Assembly: GCA_036803025.1 (NCBI GenBank)
Contig: DAIRVC010000036.1
Coordinates: forward strand, 1 to 19,201
DNA length: 19,201 nucleotides
Direction of reading: 5' to 3'
From: DAIRVC01 sp036803025
GTDB lineage: Bacteria > Chloroflexota > Anaerolineae > Anaerolineales > E44-bin32
The notes below the pieces were generated by a model. That model had not been told where the DNA came from, searched no databases, and saw nothing but the letters and a program-made list of their open reading frames with translations. Numbering within the stretch: the first letter of the stretch is position 1; every line of letters begins with the position of its first letter. Made by a program: the position numbers and the translations under genes. Of the stretch, positions 7,035 to 14,735 are shown in pieces.

Positions 7035-8861
7035 ATGACTGCACCGTCCGCCCTTCCGCACTGGAAATTGGATAACATCTACCCCGGCCTGGAGAGTCCC
7101 GAGTTCGAGAGCGCCTTCCATTCACTCAAGGACAAGATCGAGGCGCTCGGCAAGTTCCTGGATGTGGAGAAGATCAGCCGGTCGGGGGCCATCCCCGTCT
7201 CGGAAGACGAGGCGGCCCGCCAGGTGGCGGCCTATATCTCGCAGGCCAACGAGGTCGCCCGCCTGTATTCAACCCTCAGCTCGTACATCAACGGCTTCGT
7301 GACGACCGACTCGTACAACACGCTCGCCCAGCGCCGGCTTTCCGAACTCCAGCTGGCGGGTGTCCCGCTGCAATCGCACGAGGTGCGCTTTCGCGGCTGG
7401 CTGGGACAGGTGCTCAAGGAGCCTGCGGCGCTGGAGCGGTTCGTCAAGCGCGACGGCAGTCTGAAGGAGCACGCCTTCAACCTGCGCGAGAGCGTCGAGC
7501 AGAGCCGCTATCTGATGTCTGAGCCTGAGGAGGCCCTGGCGGCCGAGTTGATGCTGAGCGGCGGCTCGGCCTGGGAGAAGCTGCAGGGCACGGTCACCTC
7601 ACAGGTCGCGGTGCCCTTCGAGCTGGATGGCAAGTTGGAGGAGATGCCGGTCGCCGCGCTGCAGAATGTCGTCAGGTTCCACCCCAAAGAAGCGGTGCGC
7701 CGGGCGGCGTTCGAGGCCGAGATCAAAGCCTGGCAGAGTGTGCGCGAGCCGCTGGCTGGCTGCCTCAACGGCGTGAAGGGTGCCGCCGACACGCTCGATC
7801 AGCACCGCGGGCGGCAAGACGCCGTCCATACCGCCCTGGACAAGGCGCGCATTGATCGGGAGACGCTCGAGGCGATGATGGGCGTGATGCGCGAGTCGTT
7901 CCCGATGTTCCGCAGGTACTTCCGCCACAAAGCGCGCCTGCTGGGGAAGGAGAGCCTGGCCTGGTGGGACGTCTTCGCCCCGATGGGCCAAAGCGACCGC
8001 AAGTTCTCGTACGACGAGGCGCGCAAGTTCATCGTCACACAGTTCGGGACCTTCAGCCCCCGTCTGGCCGGGCTGGCCGAGCGCGCCTTCAGCGAGGGCT
8101 GGATCGATGCCGAACCGCGCAAAGGCAAACAGGGCGGCGCCTTCTGCATGGAGGTGCCGGCGCGCGAGGAGTCGCGCATTCTGGCCAACTTCGACGGCTC
8201 CCTGGACCAGCTGCTCACGCTGGCCCACGAGCTGGGCCATGCCTTCCACAACGAGTGCCAGACCGGCCTGACGATGATGCAGCGCGAGACGCCGATGACG
8301 CTGGCCGAGACGGCCTCGACCTTCTGCGAGACCCTGGTGACCGACGCCGCCCTGCGGGCCGCCTCCGGGCCGGCCGAGGAGCTCTCGATCCTGGAGAGCT
8401 TCCTGGTCGGTGCCAGCCAGGTCATCGTCGATATCTCTTCGCGCTTCCTGTTCGAGAAGGAGGTCTTCGAACGCCGCCGGCGGGCTGAGCTCTCGGCCGA
8501 CGACTTCTGCGAGATCATGACCCGCTGCCAGAAAGAGACCTACGGCGACGGCCTCGACCAAGCCCACCTGCATACGTACATGTGGGCCTGGAAGCCGCAC
8601 TACTACAGCCCATACCTGCCGTTCTACAACTTCCCCTACGCCTTCGGGCTGCTGTTCGGCCTGGGCCTGTACGCCGAATTCCAGAAGCGAGGCGAGTCGT
8701 TCGTCCCCGACTACGAGGGGTTGCTGCGCAGCACCGGTTTCGGCACCGCCAGCGAGCTCGCCGGCCGTTTCGGCATGGATCTGCGCCGGCCGGACTTCTG
8801 GCGCGGCAGCATCAAGATCATCGAGTCGCGAGTCGAGCGCTACCTGGCGATCAAACCGTAG
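7035..8861 (+). CDS. pepF: M3 family oligoendopeptidase (PepF-like)
   Basis: Cytoplasmic zinc metallopeptidase of 608 residues that cleaves short peptides. The thermolysin-type site is HELGH (His398, Glu399, His402) within LAHELGHAFHNE, and the third zinc ligand is probably Glu425 in TLAETAST. The N-terminus (LDNIYPGLESPEFE) and the C-terminal FYNFPYAFGLLFGLGLYAEF are typical of the PepF/M3B group, as is the length. GGAGG lies about 10 nt before the ATG. It diverges from glnA across a 285-nt region and converges on the MFS gene 25 nt downstream. No signal peptide. A role in turnover of peptides released by ATP-dependent proteases or import is likely from the family; the exact specificity is unknown. 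Confidence 0.93.
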   Translation: MTAPSALPHWKLDNIYPGLESPEFESAFHSLKDKIEALGKFLDVEKISRSGAIPVSEDEAARQVAAYISQANEVARLYSTLSSYINGFVTTDSYNTLAQRRLSELQLAGVPLQSHEVRFRGWLGQVLKEPAALERFVKRDGSLKEHAFNLRESVEQSRYLMSEPEEALAAELMLSGGSAWEKLQGTVTSQVAVPFELDGKLEEMPVAALQNVVRFHPKEAVRRAAFEAEIKAWQSVREPLAGCLNGVKGAADTLDQHRGRQDAVHTALDKARIDRETLEAMMGVMRESFPMFRRYFRHKARLLGKESLAWWDVFAPMGQSDRKFSYDEARKFIVTQFGTFSPRLAGLAERAFSEGWIDAEPRKGKQGGAFCMEVPAREESRILANFDGSLDQLLTLAHELGHAFHNECQTGLTMMQRETPMTLAETASTFCETLVTDAALRAASGPAEELSILESFLVGASQVIVDISSRFLFEKEVFERRRRAELSADDFCEIMTRCQKETYGDGLDQAHLHTYMWAWKPHYYSPYLPFYNFPYAFGLLFGLGLYAEFQKRGESFVPDYEGLLRSTGFGTASELAGRFGMDLRRPDFWRGSIKIIESRVERYLAIKP

Positions 8862-8886
8862 CGCGCCTGGGTCGACTGCTTCGAAC

Positions 8887-10137
8887 TCAGACGGCCGGCG
8901 CCGTCTCCGCTGCCGGGGACGGCGTCGCCGCGAAGCGTGAACGCAGACGTGTGTCCAGAAGCAGGTACCCGGCCACCGCCACCGCCGCCAGGATCCCGCA
9001 CAGGTACCAGACCCAGTTCGGGTTGTAGTCGTCCAGGATGATCCCGGCCGCCCAGGGGCCGATCGCGTGCGGGATGCCCCAGGCGATCCCGGAGATGGCC
9101 ATGTAGCGCCCGCGCATATCCTCGGGCGCGAAGCGCGCCACCAGCGCCTGCGAGACCGGGATGGCGATCATCTCGCCGCAGGTGATGATCAGCATCGCCG
9201 CCACGAACAGCGGGAAGCTCGACACGAAGCCGTATAGCGTGAAGCCGATCATGTACAGGGTCGTCCCGAGCGCCATCATGACCAGCGGCCGACGATTGCG
9301 CGTGCGGCGCGTCACCCAGAATTGGGTCAGCACGACCAGGGTGGCGTTGGCGCTCATCATCATGCCATATTGGCCCGTCGGCAGGCCATGCACGTCGCGC
9401 AAGAAGACCGACAAGGTGCTGTACATCTGCAGGTAGACCAGGTTCATCAGTGCCGCGGTCAGCAGGAACACGACGTACGGCCGGTCCGCCAGCACGCGCC
9501 AGTAGCCGGCGAAGGTCGCGCCCATCGTCTCGCGCTGGCTGATCTCGCGCGCCTGCGGGCGGGTCTCAGGCATGGCCCGGGCGAAGATGACGGCGGTGAG
9601 GATGCTGGTCACCGCATCGGCGATGAACAGCAGCATGTAGGACTGCGTGGCCAGCAGTCCGCCCACGGTCGGGCCGATGACCCACGACAGGTTGGCCACC
9701 ACCCGCAGCATGCCGAAGCCTTCGGCGCGCTTCTCCTCCGGGAGCAGGTCGGCGACCATGGCGCCGTGCGCCGGGCCGGCGATGTCGGACAGCAGGCCGA
9801 CGCTGGCCGCCAGGACGTAGAAGGTGCTCAGCTGCGTCGCCAGCCCCATCGTCAGGCTGGTCGTAGCGCTCAGCACCAGCCCGAAAAGGACCATGCCTTT
9901 GCGCCCGAAGCGGTCGGTCAGCGCGCCGCCGAGCATGTTGCCGGCGAACCCGGTCACCGAGAACACGGCGAACAACGCGCCAGCCTCAGTCATGCCGACG
10001 TTGAAGCGGTCGGTGACGTACAGGGCGAAGAACGGGGTCAGGATGGTGCGGCCGATGTTGTCGATGAAGACCGCGCCGACCAGCACCCAGAACTTGCTGG
10101 GGTATTCATGGTAGGTAGAGCGGATCCGATCCAGCAC
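8887..10137 (-). CDS. MFS transporter (multidrug-efflux type)
   Basis: Secondary transporter of 416 residues with about 12 membrane helices. The loop after helix 2 carries the MFS motif A (GGALTDRFGRKGMVLFG), and helix 5 region LLSDIAGPAHGAMVADLLP is of the drug:proton antiporter style. GTG at 10137 is the start, with GGAG 6 nt upstream on the minus strand. It converges on the M3 peptidase gene and lies downstream of the sulfur operon on the same strand but separated by 169 nt with strong hairpins, so it is probably a separate transcript. Substrate cannot be read from the sequence. Confidence 0.9.
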   Translation of the reverse strand: MLDRIRSTYHEYPSKFWVLVGAVFIDNIGRTILTPFFALYVTDRFNVGMTEAGALFAVFSVTGFAGNMLGGALTDRFGRKGMVLFGLVLSATTSLTMGLATQLSTFYVLAASVGLLSDIAGPAHGAMVADLLPEEKRAEGFGMLRVVANLSWVIGPTVGGLLATQSYMLLFIADAVTSILTAVIFARAMPETRPQAREISQRETMGATFAGYWRVLADRPYVVFLLTAALMNLVYLQMYSTLSVFLRDVHGLPTGQYGMMMSANATLVVLTQFWVTRRTRNRRPLVMMALGTTLYMIGFTLYGFVSSFPLFVAAMLIITCGEMIAIPVSQALVARFAPEDMRGRYMAISGIAWGIPHAIGPWAAGIILDDYNPNWVWYLCGILAAVAVAGYLLLDTRLRSRFAATPSPAAETAPAV

Positions 10138-10222
10138 GGGTCACTCCGCAGGCCCATGGATACACGGCCGGGCGATCCTCTTGACTGCACAGCCGCCGAT
10201 CAGATGTGGGGCAAGGACGTGG

Positions 10223-10253
10223 ATTCTACACGGAGTCGCAGGCAGGGGTTCAA
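10223..10253 (-). promoter_or_regulatory. Weak candidate promoter for the MFS transporter
   Basis: Minus-strand TAGAAT (plus 10223-10228) and TTGAAC (plus 10248-10253) are separated by 19 nt, slightly longer than usual. The -35 hexamer lies in the loop of the hairpin at 10242-10260. The start would be near 10216, about 80 nt before the GTG. Confidence 0.3.
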
Positions 10254-10286
10254 GCCCTGCGTCTTCCGAAGTCCCCGGGGCTTCGG
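10242..10286 (-). terminator. Tandem hairpins after the transsulfuration operon
   Basis: Twenty nucleotides past the last stop codon, plus 10266-10286 forms a nine-pair stem (CCGAAGTCC with GGGCTTCGG, one G.T pair, loop of 3). Next to it, GCAGGG (10242-10247) pairs with CCCTGC (10255-10260) over a 7-nt loop. Neither is followed by a T-run, so intrinsic termination is uncertain; the position after a three-gene operon is the main argument. Confidence 0.4.
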
Positions 10287-10306
10287 CAGCCGGAACGAGC
10301 TCCCCG

Positions 10307-11452
10307 TCAGCCCTCGGCGGCGGCCAGCGCCGTCGTGAGGTCGTCGATCAGGTCGTCGACGTGCTCCAGACCGACCGAAAGCCGCACCAGCCCCGGGTCG
10401 ACCGCCAGCGGCGAGCCGGCGGTCGAAGCGTGGGTCATCGCGAACGGGACCTCGATCAGCGACTCCACACCGCCCAGAGACTCGGCCAGGGTGATCAGGC
10501 GCGTGCCTTCCGCCACGAGCCGGGCGGCCGCTTCCCCGCCCCGCATCACGAAGGACAGCATGCCTCCCCCCGAGCGCATCTGCCGGCGAGCCAGGGCTGC
10601 CTGTGGATTCGAGGCCAGCGTCGGGTAGAGCACGCGCGCCACGCCGGGTTGACCGGCCAGGAATTCGGCCAGCGCGGCGGCGCTCTCGGCGTGACGGTCG
10701 ACGCGCAGCGCCAGCGTCTTGAGCCCGCGCAGGACCAGGAAGCAGTCCATCGGGCCGGGGATGGCGCCGACGGCGTTCTGCAAGAAGGCCAACGGCTCGC
10801 GCAGCGCCGCATCGCGGCCGACCAGCGCGCCGCCGACCACGTCCGAGTGGCCGCCGAGGTACTTGGTGGTGGAGTGGACGACGATGTCGGCGCCCAGCTC
10901 CAGCGGACGCTGGAGCCGAGGCGTGGCGAAGGTGTTGTCGACGACCAGCAGCGGGCGCCGCGCCTGCTTGCCGGCCAGTTGGGCGATGGCCGAGATGTCG
11001 CTGATGGAGAGCAGCGGATTGCTGGGAGTCTCCAGCCAGATCATGGCGGTCTGCCGCTGCAGGCCGGCGTCTACCTGGGTCAGGTCGCTCGTGTCCACGT
11101 ACGTGAACTCCAACCCGTACGCGCGCAGGACGCGTTCGAACAGCCGGTACGTTCCGCCGTAGACGTCATTGCCGGCCAGGACGTGATCGCCGGGCCTCAG
11201 CAGGCGCAGGACTGTGTCGATGGCGGCCATGCCGGAAGCGAAGGCCAGGCCGAAGGCGCCCGCCTCGAGCGCCGCCAGGCCGTCCTCCAGAGCAGTGCGC
11301 GTGGGATTCCCAGTGCGCGAGTACTCATAGCCCCGCGCCGCGCCGATGGCCGTTTGGGCGTATGTGGACGTCTGATAGATCGGCGTCATCACCGCGCCGG
11401 TGACGGGGTCAGGCCGCTGTCCGGCGTGAATGCAGGCGGTCTCGAATTGCAT
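10307..11452 (-). CDS. Cystathionine gamma-lyase/synthase family PLP enzyme
   Basis: Fold-type I PLP enzyme of the Cys/Met metabolism family, 381 residues. Conserved marks are TPIYQTSTYAQ, YEYSRTGNPTR, the cofactor loop FASGMAAI, WLETPSNPLL, VDNTFATP and the PLP lysine Lys197 in STTKYLGGHSD. Because it follows a cystathionine beta-synthase gene after 21 nt, gamma-cleavage of cystathionine to cysteine, 2-oxobutyrate and ammonia is the most likely job; cystathionine gamma-synthase is the alternative and sequence alone cannot separate them. ATG at 11452 has AGGAG 9 nt upstream; an in-frame GTG at 11458 would sit only 3 nt from it. Last gene of the minus-strand operon. Confidence 0.93.
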   Translation of the reverse strand: MQFETACIHAGQRPDPVTGAVMTPIYQTSTYAQTAIGAARGYEYSRTGNPTRTALEDGLAALEAGAFGLAFASGMAAIDTVLRLLRPGDHVLAGNDVYGGTYRLFERVLRAYGLEFTYVDTSDLTQVDAGLQRQTAMIWLETPSNPLLSISDISAIAQLAGKQARRPLLVVDNTFATPRLQRPLELGADIVVHSTTKYLGGHSDVVGGALVGRDAALREPLAFLQNAVGAIPGPMDCFLVLRGLKTLALRVDRHAESAAALAEFLAGQPGVARVLYPTLASNPQAALARRQMRSGGGMLSFVMRGGEAAARLVAEGTRLITLAESLGGVESLIEVPFAMTHASTAGSPLAVDPGLVRLSVGLEHVDDLIDDLTTALAAAEG

Positions 11453-11473
11453 GCGCACTCGCTCCTGGCGGGT

Positions 11474-12892
11474 CTAGCGCCCGCCGGCGATGAAGTCGAC
11501 GATGTCGATCTTGGTCAGGATGCTCGCCGCACGGCCGTTGTTGGTGATCAGGATGACCTGGCCATCCAGGATGGCCGGGAGCACCGCCTCGAGCGGGGTC
11601 TCGGCTGGATAGACCTGGCCGGCCGGCCGGACGATCCCCTGAACGGTCCCGTCGGCGGACCCGTCGCCGGCCGAGGCGAGCATGTGCTTGAGCAGGTCGA
11701 CCTCGGTGACGATACCCGCCAGGCTGCCGTCGCGGTTGAGGGCCGGGACCTGGGAGATGCCGTGTTCCTTGAGCAGCGTGATCACACTGGCGACGCGATC
11801 GTCGACGCTGACGGTGATCAGCGAGGGGCTCGGCTTGGCGGCGGCGACCTCCCCGAGCGGCGTCTCGCCCCAGCCGCCGGGCAGGAATCCGTTCTCGTGC
11901 ATCCAACGATCGTCGTAGAACTTGGATAGGTAACGGGAGCCGGAGTCGGGCAGCAGCACGACGACCAGGCGGTCGGCCGGCAGCGTCCGGGCGTGCTGCA
12001 CCGCCGCGGCCAAGGCAGTCCCGGATGAGCCGCCGCAGAAGATACCCTCTTCGCGCACCAAGCGCCGCGCCCATTGGAACGACTCGCGGTCGCCGACGCG
12101 GATCACCTCGTCGATGACCGAGAGATCGAGCGTCGTGGGCAGGAAGTCTTCCCCGATCCCTTCCACCTTGTAAGTCTTGGCTTCCACATTGGCCGGCAGG
12201 CGGCCCAGTTGCCATGTCTCCAGCAGCAGCGAGCCGACCGGGTCGACGCCCACGACGCGGATGTTGGGGTTCTTCACCTTCAGGTACTTGCCCGCGCCGC
12301 TGATCGTCCCGCCGGTGCCCATGCCCATGACCACGTCGGTGACCCTCCCGCCGGTCTGCTCCCAGATCTCCGGGCCGGTGGTCTGGTAGTGGCTGCGCGG
12401 GTTCTCGGGATTGTGGTACTGGTTGGCCAGGACCGCGTTGGGCGTATCGTCGACGATCTTCCTGGCGACGTTGTAGTAGGAGCGCGGGTCTTCGGGAGCG
12501 ACCGCCGTCGGCGTAATCACCACGCGGGCGCCGAAGGCGCGCAAGAGCTGGATCTTCTCCTGGCTCATCTTGTCCGGCATGACGAACACCGAGCGGTAAC
12601 CCTTCTGGGCGCAGACCATGGCCAGCCCCAGGCCGGTGTTCCCGGAAGTCGCCTCAACCACCGTGCCGCCCGGCTGCAGGCTCCCGGAGCGCTCGGCCTG
12701 CTCGATGATGTTGACCGCGATTCGGTCTTTGACCGATCCGCCGGGGTTGAATGCTTCGATCTTGGCGTACAACGGACAGGCCAGGTCGCGTCCCAGGCGC
12801 TGCAGTCGGACCAGGGGCGTGCGGCCGATCGTCTCCAGGATGTCGTCGTACACGCGCAAGCTTGCGGAGGGCTGCAAGGGCAGGGTGCTCAT
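11474..12892 (-). CDS. Cystathionine beta-synthase with C-terminal CBS domain pair
   Basis: Fold-type II PLP enzyme, 472 residues, expected to condense homocysteine and serine to cystathionine. The catalytic part (about 15-340) has ETIGRTPLVRL, the PLP lysine Lys55 in NPGGSVKDR, SGNTG at 83-87 and GMGTGGTISG. From about residue 345 two CBS domains follow (ITVSVDDRVASVITLLKEHG with GIVTEVDLL, then VYPAETPLEAVLPAI with ILTKIDIVDF). That architecture is cystathionine beta-synthase rather than plain cysteine synthase, which lacks the tail; the pair typically binds an adenosyl ligand. The haem-binding N-terminus of animal enzymes is absent. ATG at 12892 overlaps the TetR stop by 4 nt, with GGAG 8 nt upstream, so translation is probably coupled. 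An in-frame extension to 13030 lies inside TetR and is rejected. Confidence 0.93.
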   Translation of the reverse strand: MSTLPLQPSASLRVYDDILETIGRTPLVRLQRLGRDLACPLYAKIEAFNPGGSVKDRIAVNIIEQAERSGSLQPGGTVVEATSGNTGLGLAMVCAQKGYRSVFVMPDKMSQEKIQLLRAFGARVVITPTAVAPEDPRSYYNVARKIVDDTPNAVLANQYHNPENPRSHYQTTGPEIWEQTGGRVTDVVMGMGTGGTISGAGKYLKVKNPNIRVVGVDPVGSLLLETWQLGRLPANVEAKTYKVEGIGEDFLPTTLDLSVIDEVIRVGDRESFQWARRLVREEGIFCGGSSGTALAAAVQHARTLPADRLVVVLLPDSGSRYLSKFYDDRWMHENGFLPGGWGETPLGEVAAAKPSPSLITVSVDDRVASVITLLKEHGISQVPALNRDGSLAGIVTEVDLLKHMLASAGDGSADGTVQGIVRPAGQVYPAETPLEAVLPAILDGQVILITNNGRAASILTKIDIVDFIAGGR

Positions 12893-13533
12893 GGCTCGAT
12901 CTCCGCTGCAGCGATTGAAAAATGGGCTTGCCGGGGGAGTCGGGCTGCGGGCCCCAAGGCGGCCAGGATCAGCGGTGAGGCCTGGCGGGCGAATTCCTCG
13001 GCCGGTCTGGCCGGTTGTTCGCGGCGCCACTGCACCGCTGCGCCGTAGATCGCCCAGGCAGCCATGGTCGCTTTCAACTCAGCCTCCGAACCGCCTGGTG
13101 TGGGTGTCGAGCCGGCGCCGTCCAGCCAGCCCAGCAAGACGTCCACCAGTTCGGCCTTGATCTGTTTCTCCATGATCGGCTCCATCTGTCCATGCGGCGG
13201 GGGGCAGTGATGCGCCGTGTCCGCCAGGAACTCACAGACTGTCTTCATCAGCAGGACCAGCCGTTCGGGACTGAAGGGCGGGCCCCCGAAGATCTCGTTC
13301 TGTAGCCGATCGCGGAACATCGCCCGGGCGGCGTATTCCAGCAGGGCGTACTTGTCCGGGAAGTGGGCATAGAACGTCGCCCGGTTGACCGTGGCCCGCT
13401 GGGCGATGTCCTGTACCGTGATGGCCTGGAAGCTCTTCTCGGCCAGCATGTCCTCCAGCGCCTGGCGCAGGAGCTGGCGCGTGCGCCGGATGCGTGGATC
13501 TTCCCGGCTGGAGCCCGGCGGGTTAGTCGACAC
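12889..13533 (-). CDS. TetR family transcriptional regulator
   Basis: Dimeric repressor type, 214 residues. The N-terminal DNA-binding domain is clear: RIRRTRQLLRQALEDML, then the helix-turn-helix ITVQDIAQRATVNRATFYAHF and DKYALLEY (about 14-67). The C-terminal ligand domain is helical and contains HHCPPPH (residues 108-114), a possible thiol or metal site. GTG at 13533 has GGAGG 7 nt upstream. It is the first gene of the operon with cystathionine beta-synthase and gamma-lyase and diverges from the VOC gene across 127 nt, the classic layout for a regulator acting on its own promoter and the opposite one. The inducer is not known; a sulfur metabolite or an electrophile handled by the VOC enzyme are reasoned guesses. 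Confidence 0.92.
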   Translation of the reverse strand: MSTNPPGSSREDPRIRRTRQLLRQALEDMLAEKSFQAITVQDIAQRATVNRATFYAHFPDKYALLEYAARAMFRDRLQNEIFGGPPFSPERLVLLMKTVCEFLADTAHHCPPPHGQMEPIMEKQIKAELVDVLLGWLDGAGSTPTPGGSEAELKATMAAWAIYGAAVQWRREQPARPAEEFARQASPLILAALGPAARLPRQAHFSIAAAEIEP

Positions 13534-13578
13534 TCGGCAGCCTCCGTTGCTTAGGCGACGATCGATGCCCTTTGTGGG

Positions 13579-13606
13579 TTGACTCTTCTAACGGGGAACC
13601 TATCAT
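13579..13606 (+). promoter_or_regulatory. Sigma-70-type promoter of the VOC gene
   Basis: TTGACT at 13579-13584 and TATCAT at 13601-13606 each match consensus at five of six positions, with a 16-nt spacer. Transcription should start near 13613, 48 nt before the ATG. This is the best promoter in the window. Confidence 0.65.
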
Positions 13607-13608
13607 TT

Positions 13609-13619
13609 GTATAGTATAC
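13609..13619. promoter_or_regulatory. Candidate operator: 11-bp perfect palindrome
   Basis: GTATA-G-TATAC is a perfect dyad centred on 13614, at the expected start site of the VOC promoter and over a possible minus-strand -10. A bound TetR dimer here would block both directions. TetR operators are often longer (15 bp or more), so this may be the core only. Confidence 0.5.
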
Positions 13620-13642
13620 CATTTTTGTCTGATTACCGACAA
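13613..13642 (-). promoter_or_regulatory. Candidate promoter of the TetR operon with second dyad
   Basis: Minus-strand TATACT (plus 13613-13618) lies 18 nt after TTGTCG (plus 13637-13642), which matches the -35 only at TTG. The same stretch holds an inverted repeat, TTGTC (13625-13629) and GACAA (13638-13642) with 8 nt between. Either a second operator half-site pair or chance; the start would be about 75 nt before the GTG. Confidence 0.4.
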
Positions 13643-13660
13643 GTGTGAGGAGACTGGTGG

Positions 13661-14590
13661 ATGGTGCTCACGAACGAAGCGACGCCCCTGGAGTCGTTCA
13701 GGATCCACCCGGCGACCCAGCTCGGAAGGGTCCATCTCACGGTGACGGATCTCGACCGTGAGCTGGCCTTCTACCAGGACACCCTGGGGCTGGCGCTGAT
13801 GGGACAGGAAGGCCGGCAGGCTCGGCTGGGAGCGGGGGGCGCCGAGCTCTTGCGGCTGACGGAAGACTCGCTGGCGGGCCCCGCTCGCGGTACGACCGGG
13901 CTGTATCACTTCGCCGTCCTGCTGCCCAGCCGCAAGGAACTGGCCCGCGTCCTCGCCCGGCTCCTGAGGCGCGCCTACCCGAATTACCCGACCGACCACG
14001 TCATGACTCAGACCACCTATCTCGACGACCCGGAGGGCAACGGCATCGAGTTGTACGCCGACACCCCCGAGGAGGGCTGGTTCGGGGTGATCGACGGGGC
14101 TTACGTCGTGCGCGATGCGCGGCGGTTGGGGCGGACGGGCCGCGACGCCCTGGACGTGGAGTCCTTGCTGCGCGAGTTGGCGCCCGGCGACGCGCTGGAT
14201 GCTCCGATGCCGGAGGGCACGCGCATCGGCCACGTCCACCTGCATGTCGCCGACCTGGCGCAGGCGGTCGGGTTCTACCACGGGGTGCTCGGCTTCGATG
14301 ACCAGGGGAGCATGCCCGAGATGGGTATGGCGATGGTCTCCGCCGGGGGCTACCACCACCACATCGGACTGAACATCTGGAAGGGTCGGGGTGCACCGCC
14401 GGCCCCGCCCGGGGCGAGCGGCCTGCGTGACTTCACGGTCGCATGCCCGGGCGAGGCCGAACTGAAAAAGGTCCTGGCGCGCGTCCGGGCCGCAGGCCTG
14501 CCCGTCGAACCGGGCGACGGCGGCTTTCTGGTCCGCGATCCGTCACAGAACGCGGTGCGCCTGACCGCCGGCCCCGTGCCCACCGTCTAG
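13661..14590 (+). CDS. Two-domain VOC protein, extradiol dioxygenase-like (CatE type)
   Basis: Vicinal oxygen chelate protein of 309 residues with two modules (about 18-135 and 187-305), resembling Bacillus CatE-type catechol 2,3-dioxygenase-like proteins. Module 1 has a full metal triad: His25 in GRVHLTV, His83 in LYHFAV and Glu130 in NGIELYAD. Module 2 keeps the His positions (His193 in GHVHLHV, His234 in HHHIGLN) but has Arg300 in NAVRL where Glu is expected, so one metal site per chain is likely. GAGGAG lies 8 nt before the ATG. It is divergent from the TetR operon behind a strong promoter. Ring cleavage of a catechol or hydroquinone, or a lyase reaction on a thiol adduct, are both possible; the fold does not decide. 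Confidence 0.85.
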   Translation: MVLTNEATPLESFRIHPATQLGRVHLTVTDLDRELAFYQDTLGLALMGQEGRQARLGAGGAELLRLTEDSLAGPARGTTGLYHFAVLLPSRKELARVLARLLRRAYPNYPTDHVMTQTTYLDDPEGNGIELYADTPEEGWFGVIDGAYVVRDARRLGRTGRDALDVESLLRELAPGDALDAPMPEGTRIGHVHLHVADLAQAVGFYHGVLGFDDQGSMPEMGMAMVSAGGYHHHIGLNIWKGRGAPPAPPGASGLRDFTVACPGEAELKKVLARVRAAGLPVEPGDGGFLVRDPSQNAVRLTAGPVPTV

Positions 14591-14699
14591 ACCGCGCCGC
14601 GGGTGCTGGCGCTGGTGTTCCTGGGCGGGGGACGGATGGCGCTGGACGCGGCACTAGGGATCTAGCGGCGGGGCAGGGCTGGCCCTAGCAGGGCGGTCG

Positions 14700-14730
14700 A
14701 ACCTCCGAAGTTCACAGAACTTCGGAGGTT
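14700..14730. terminator. Perfect 14-bp hairpin between convergent genes
   Basis: AACCTCCGAAGTTC (14700-14713) and GAACTTCGGAGGTT (14717-14730) are exact complements around the loop ACA. It sits 110 nt after the VOC stop and 5 nt after the stop of the minus-strand GNAT gene, so it can serve both as a bidirectional end. No T-run follows. The sequence looks like a dispersed intergenic hairpin, which would make it a repeat family member. Confidence 0.6.
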
Positions 14731-14735
14731 GGATG

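Noticed and set aside
10235..10270. T-arm-like sequence (GGTTCAAGCC in a hairpin), possible tRNA
   Set aside because: The TTC triplet is shifted by one within the loop, and no anticodon arm or matching acceptor stem exists in the flanks.
10181..11929. Long plus-strand open frame opposite the transsulfuration genes
   Set aside because: Shadow of high-GC coding on the other strand; no recognisable domain.
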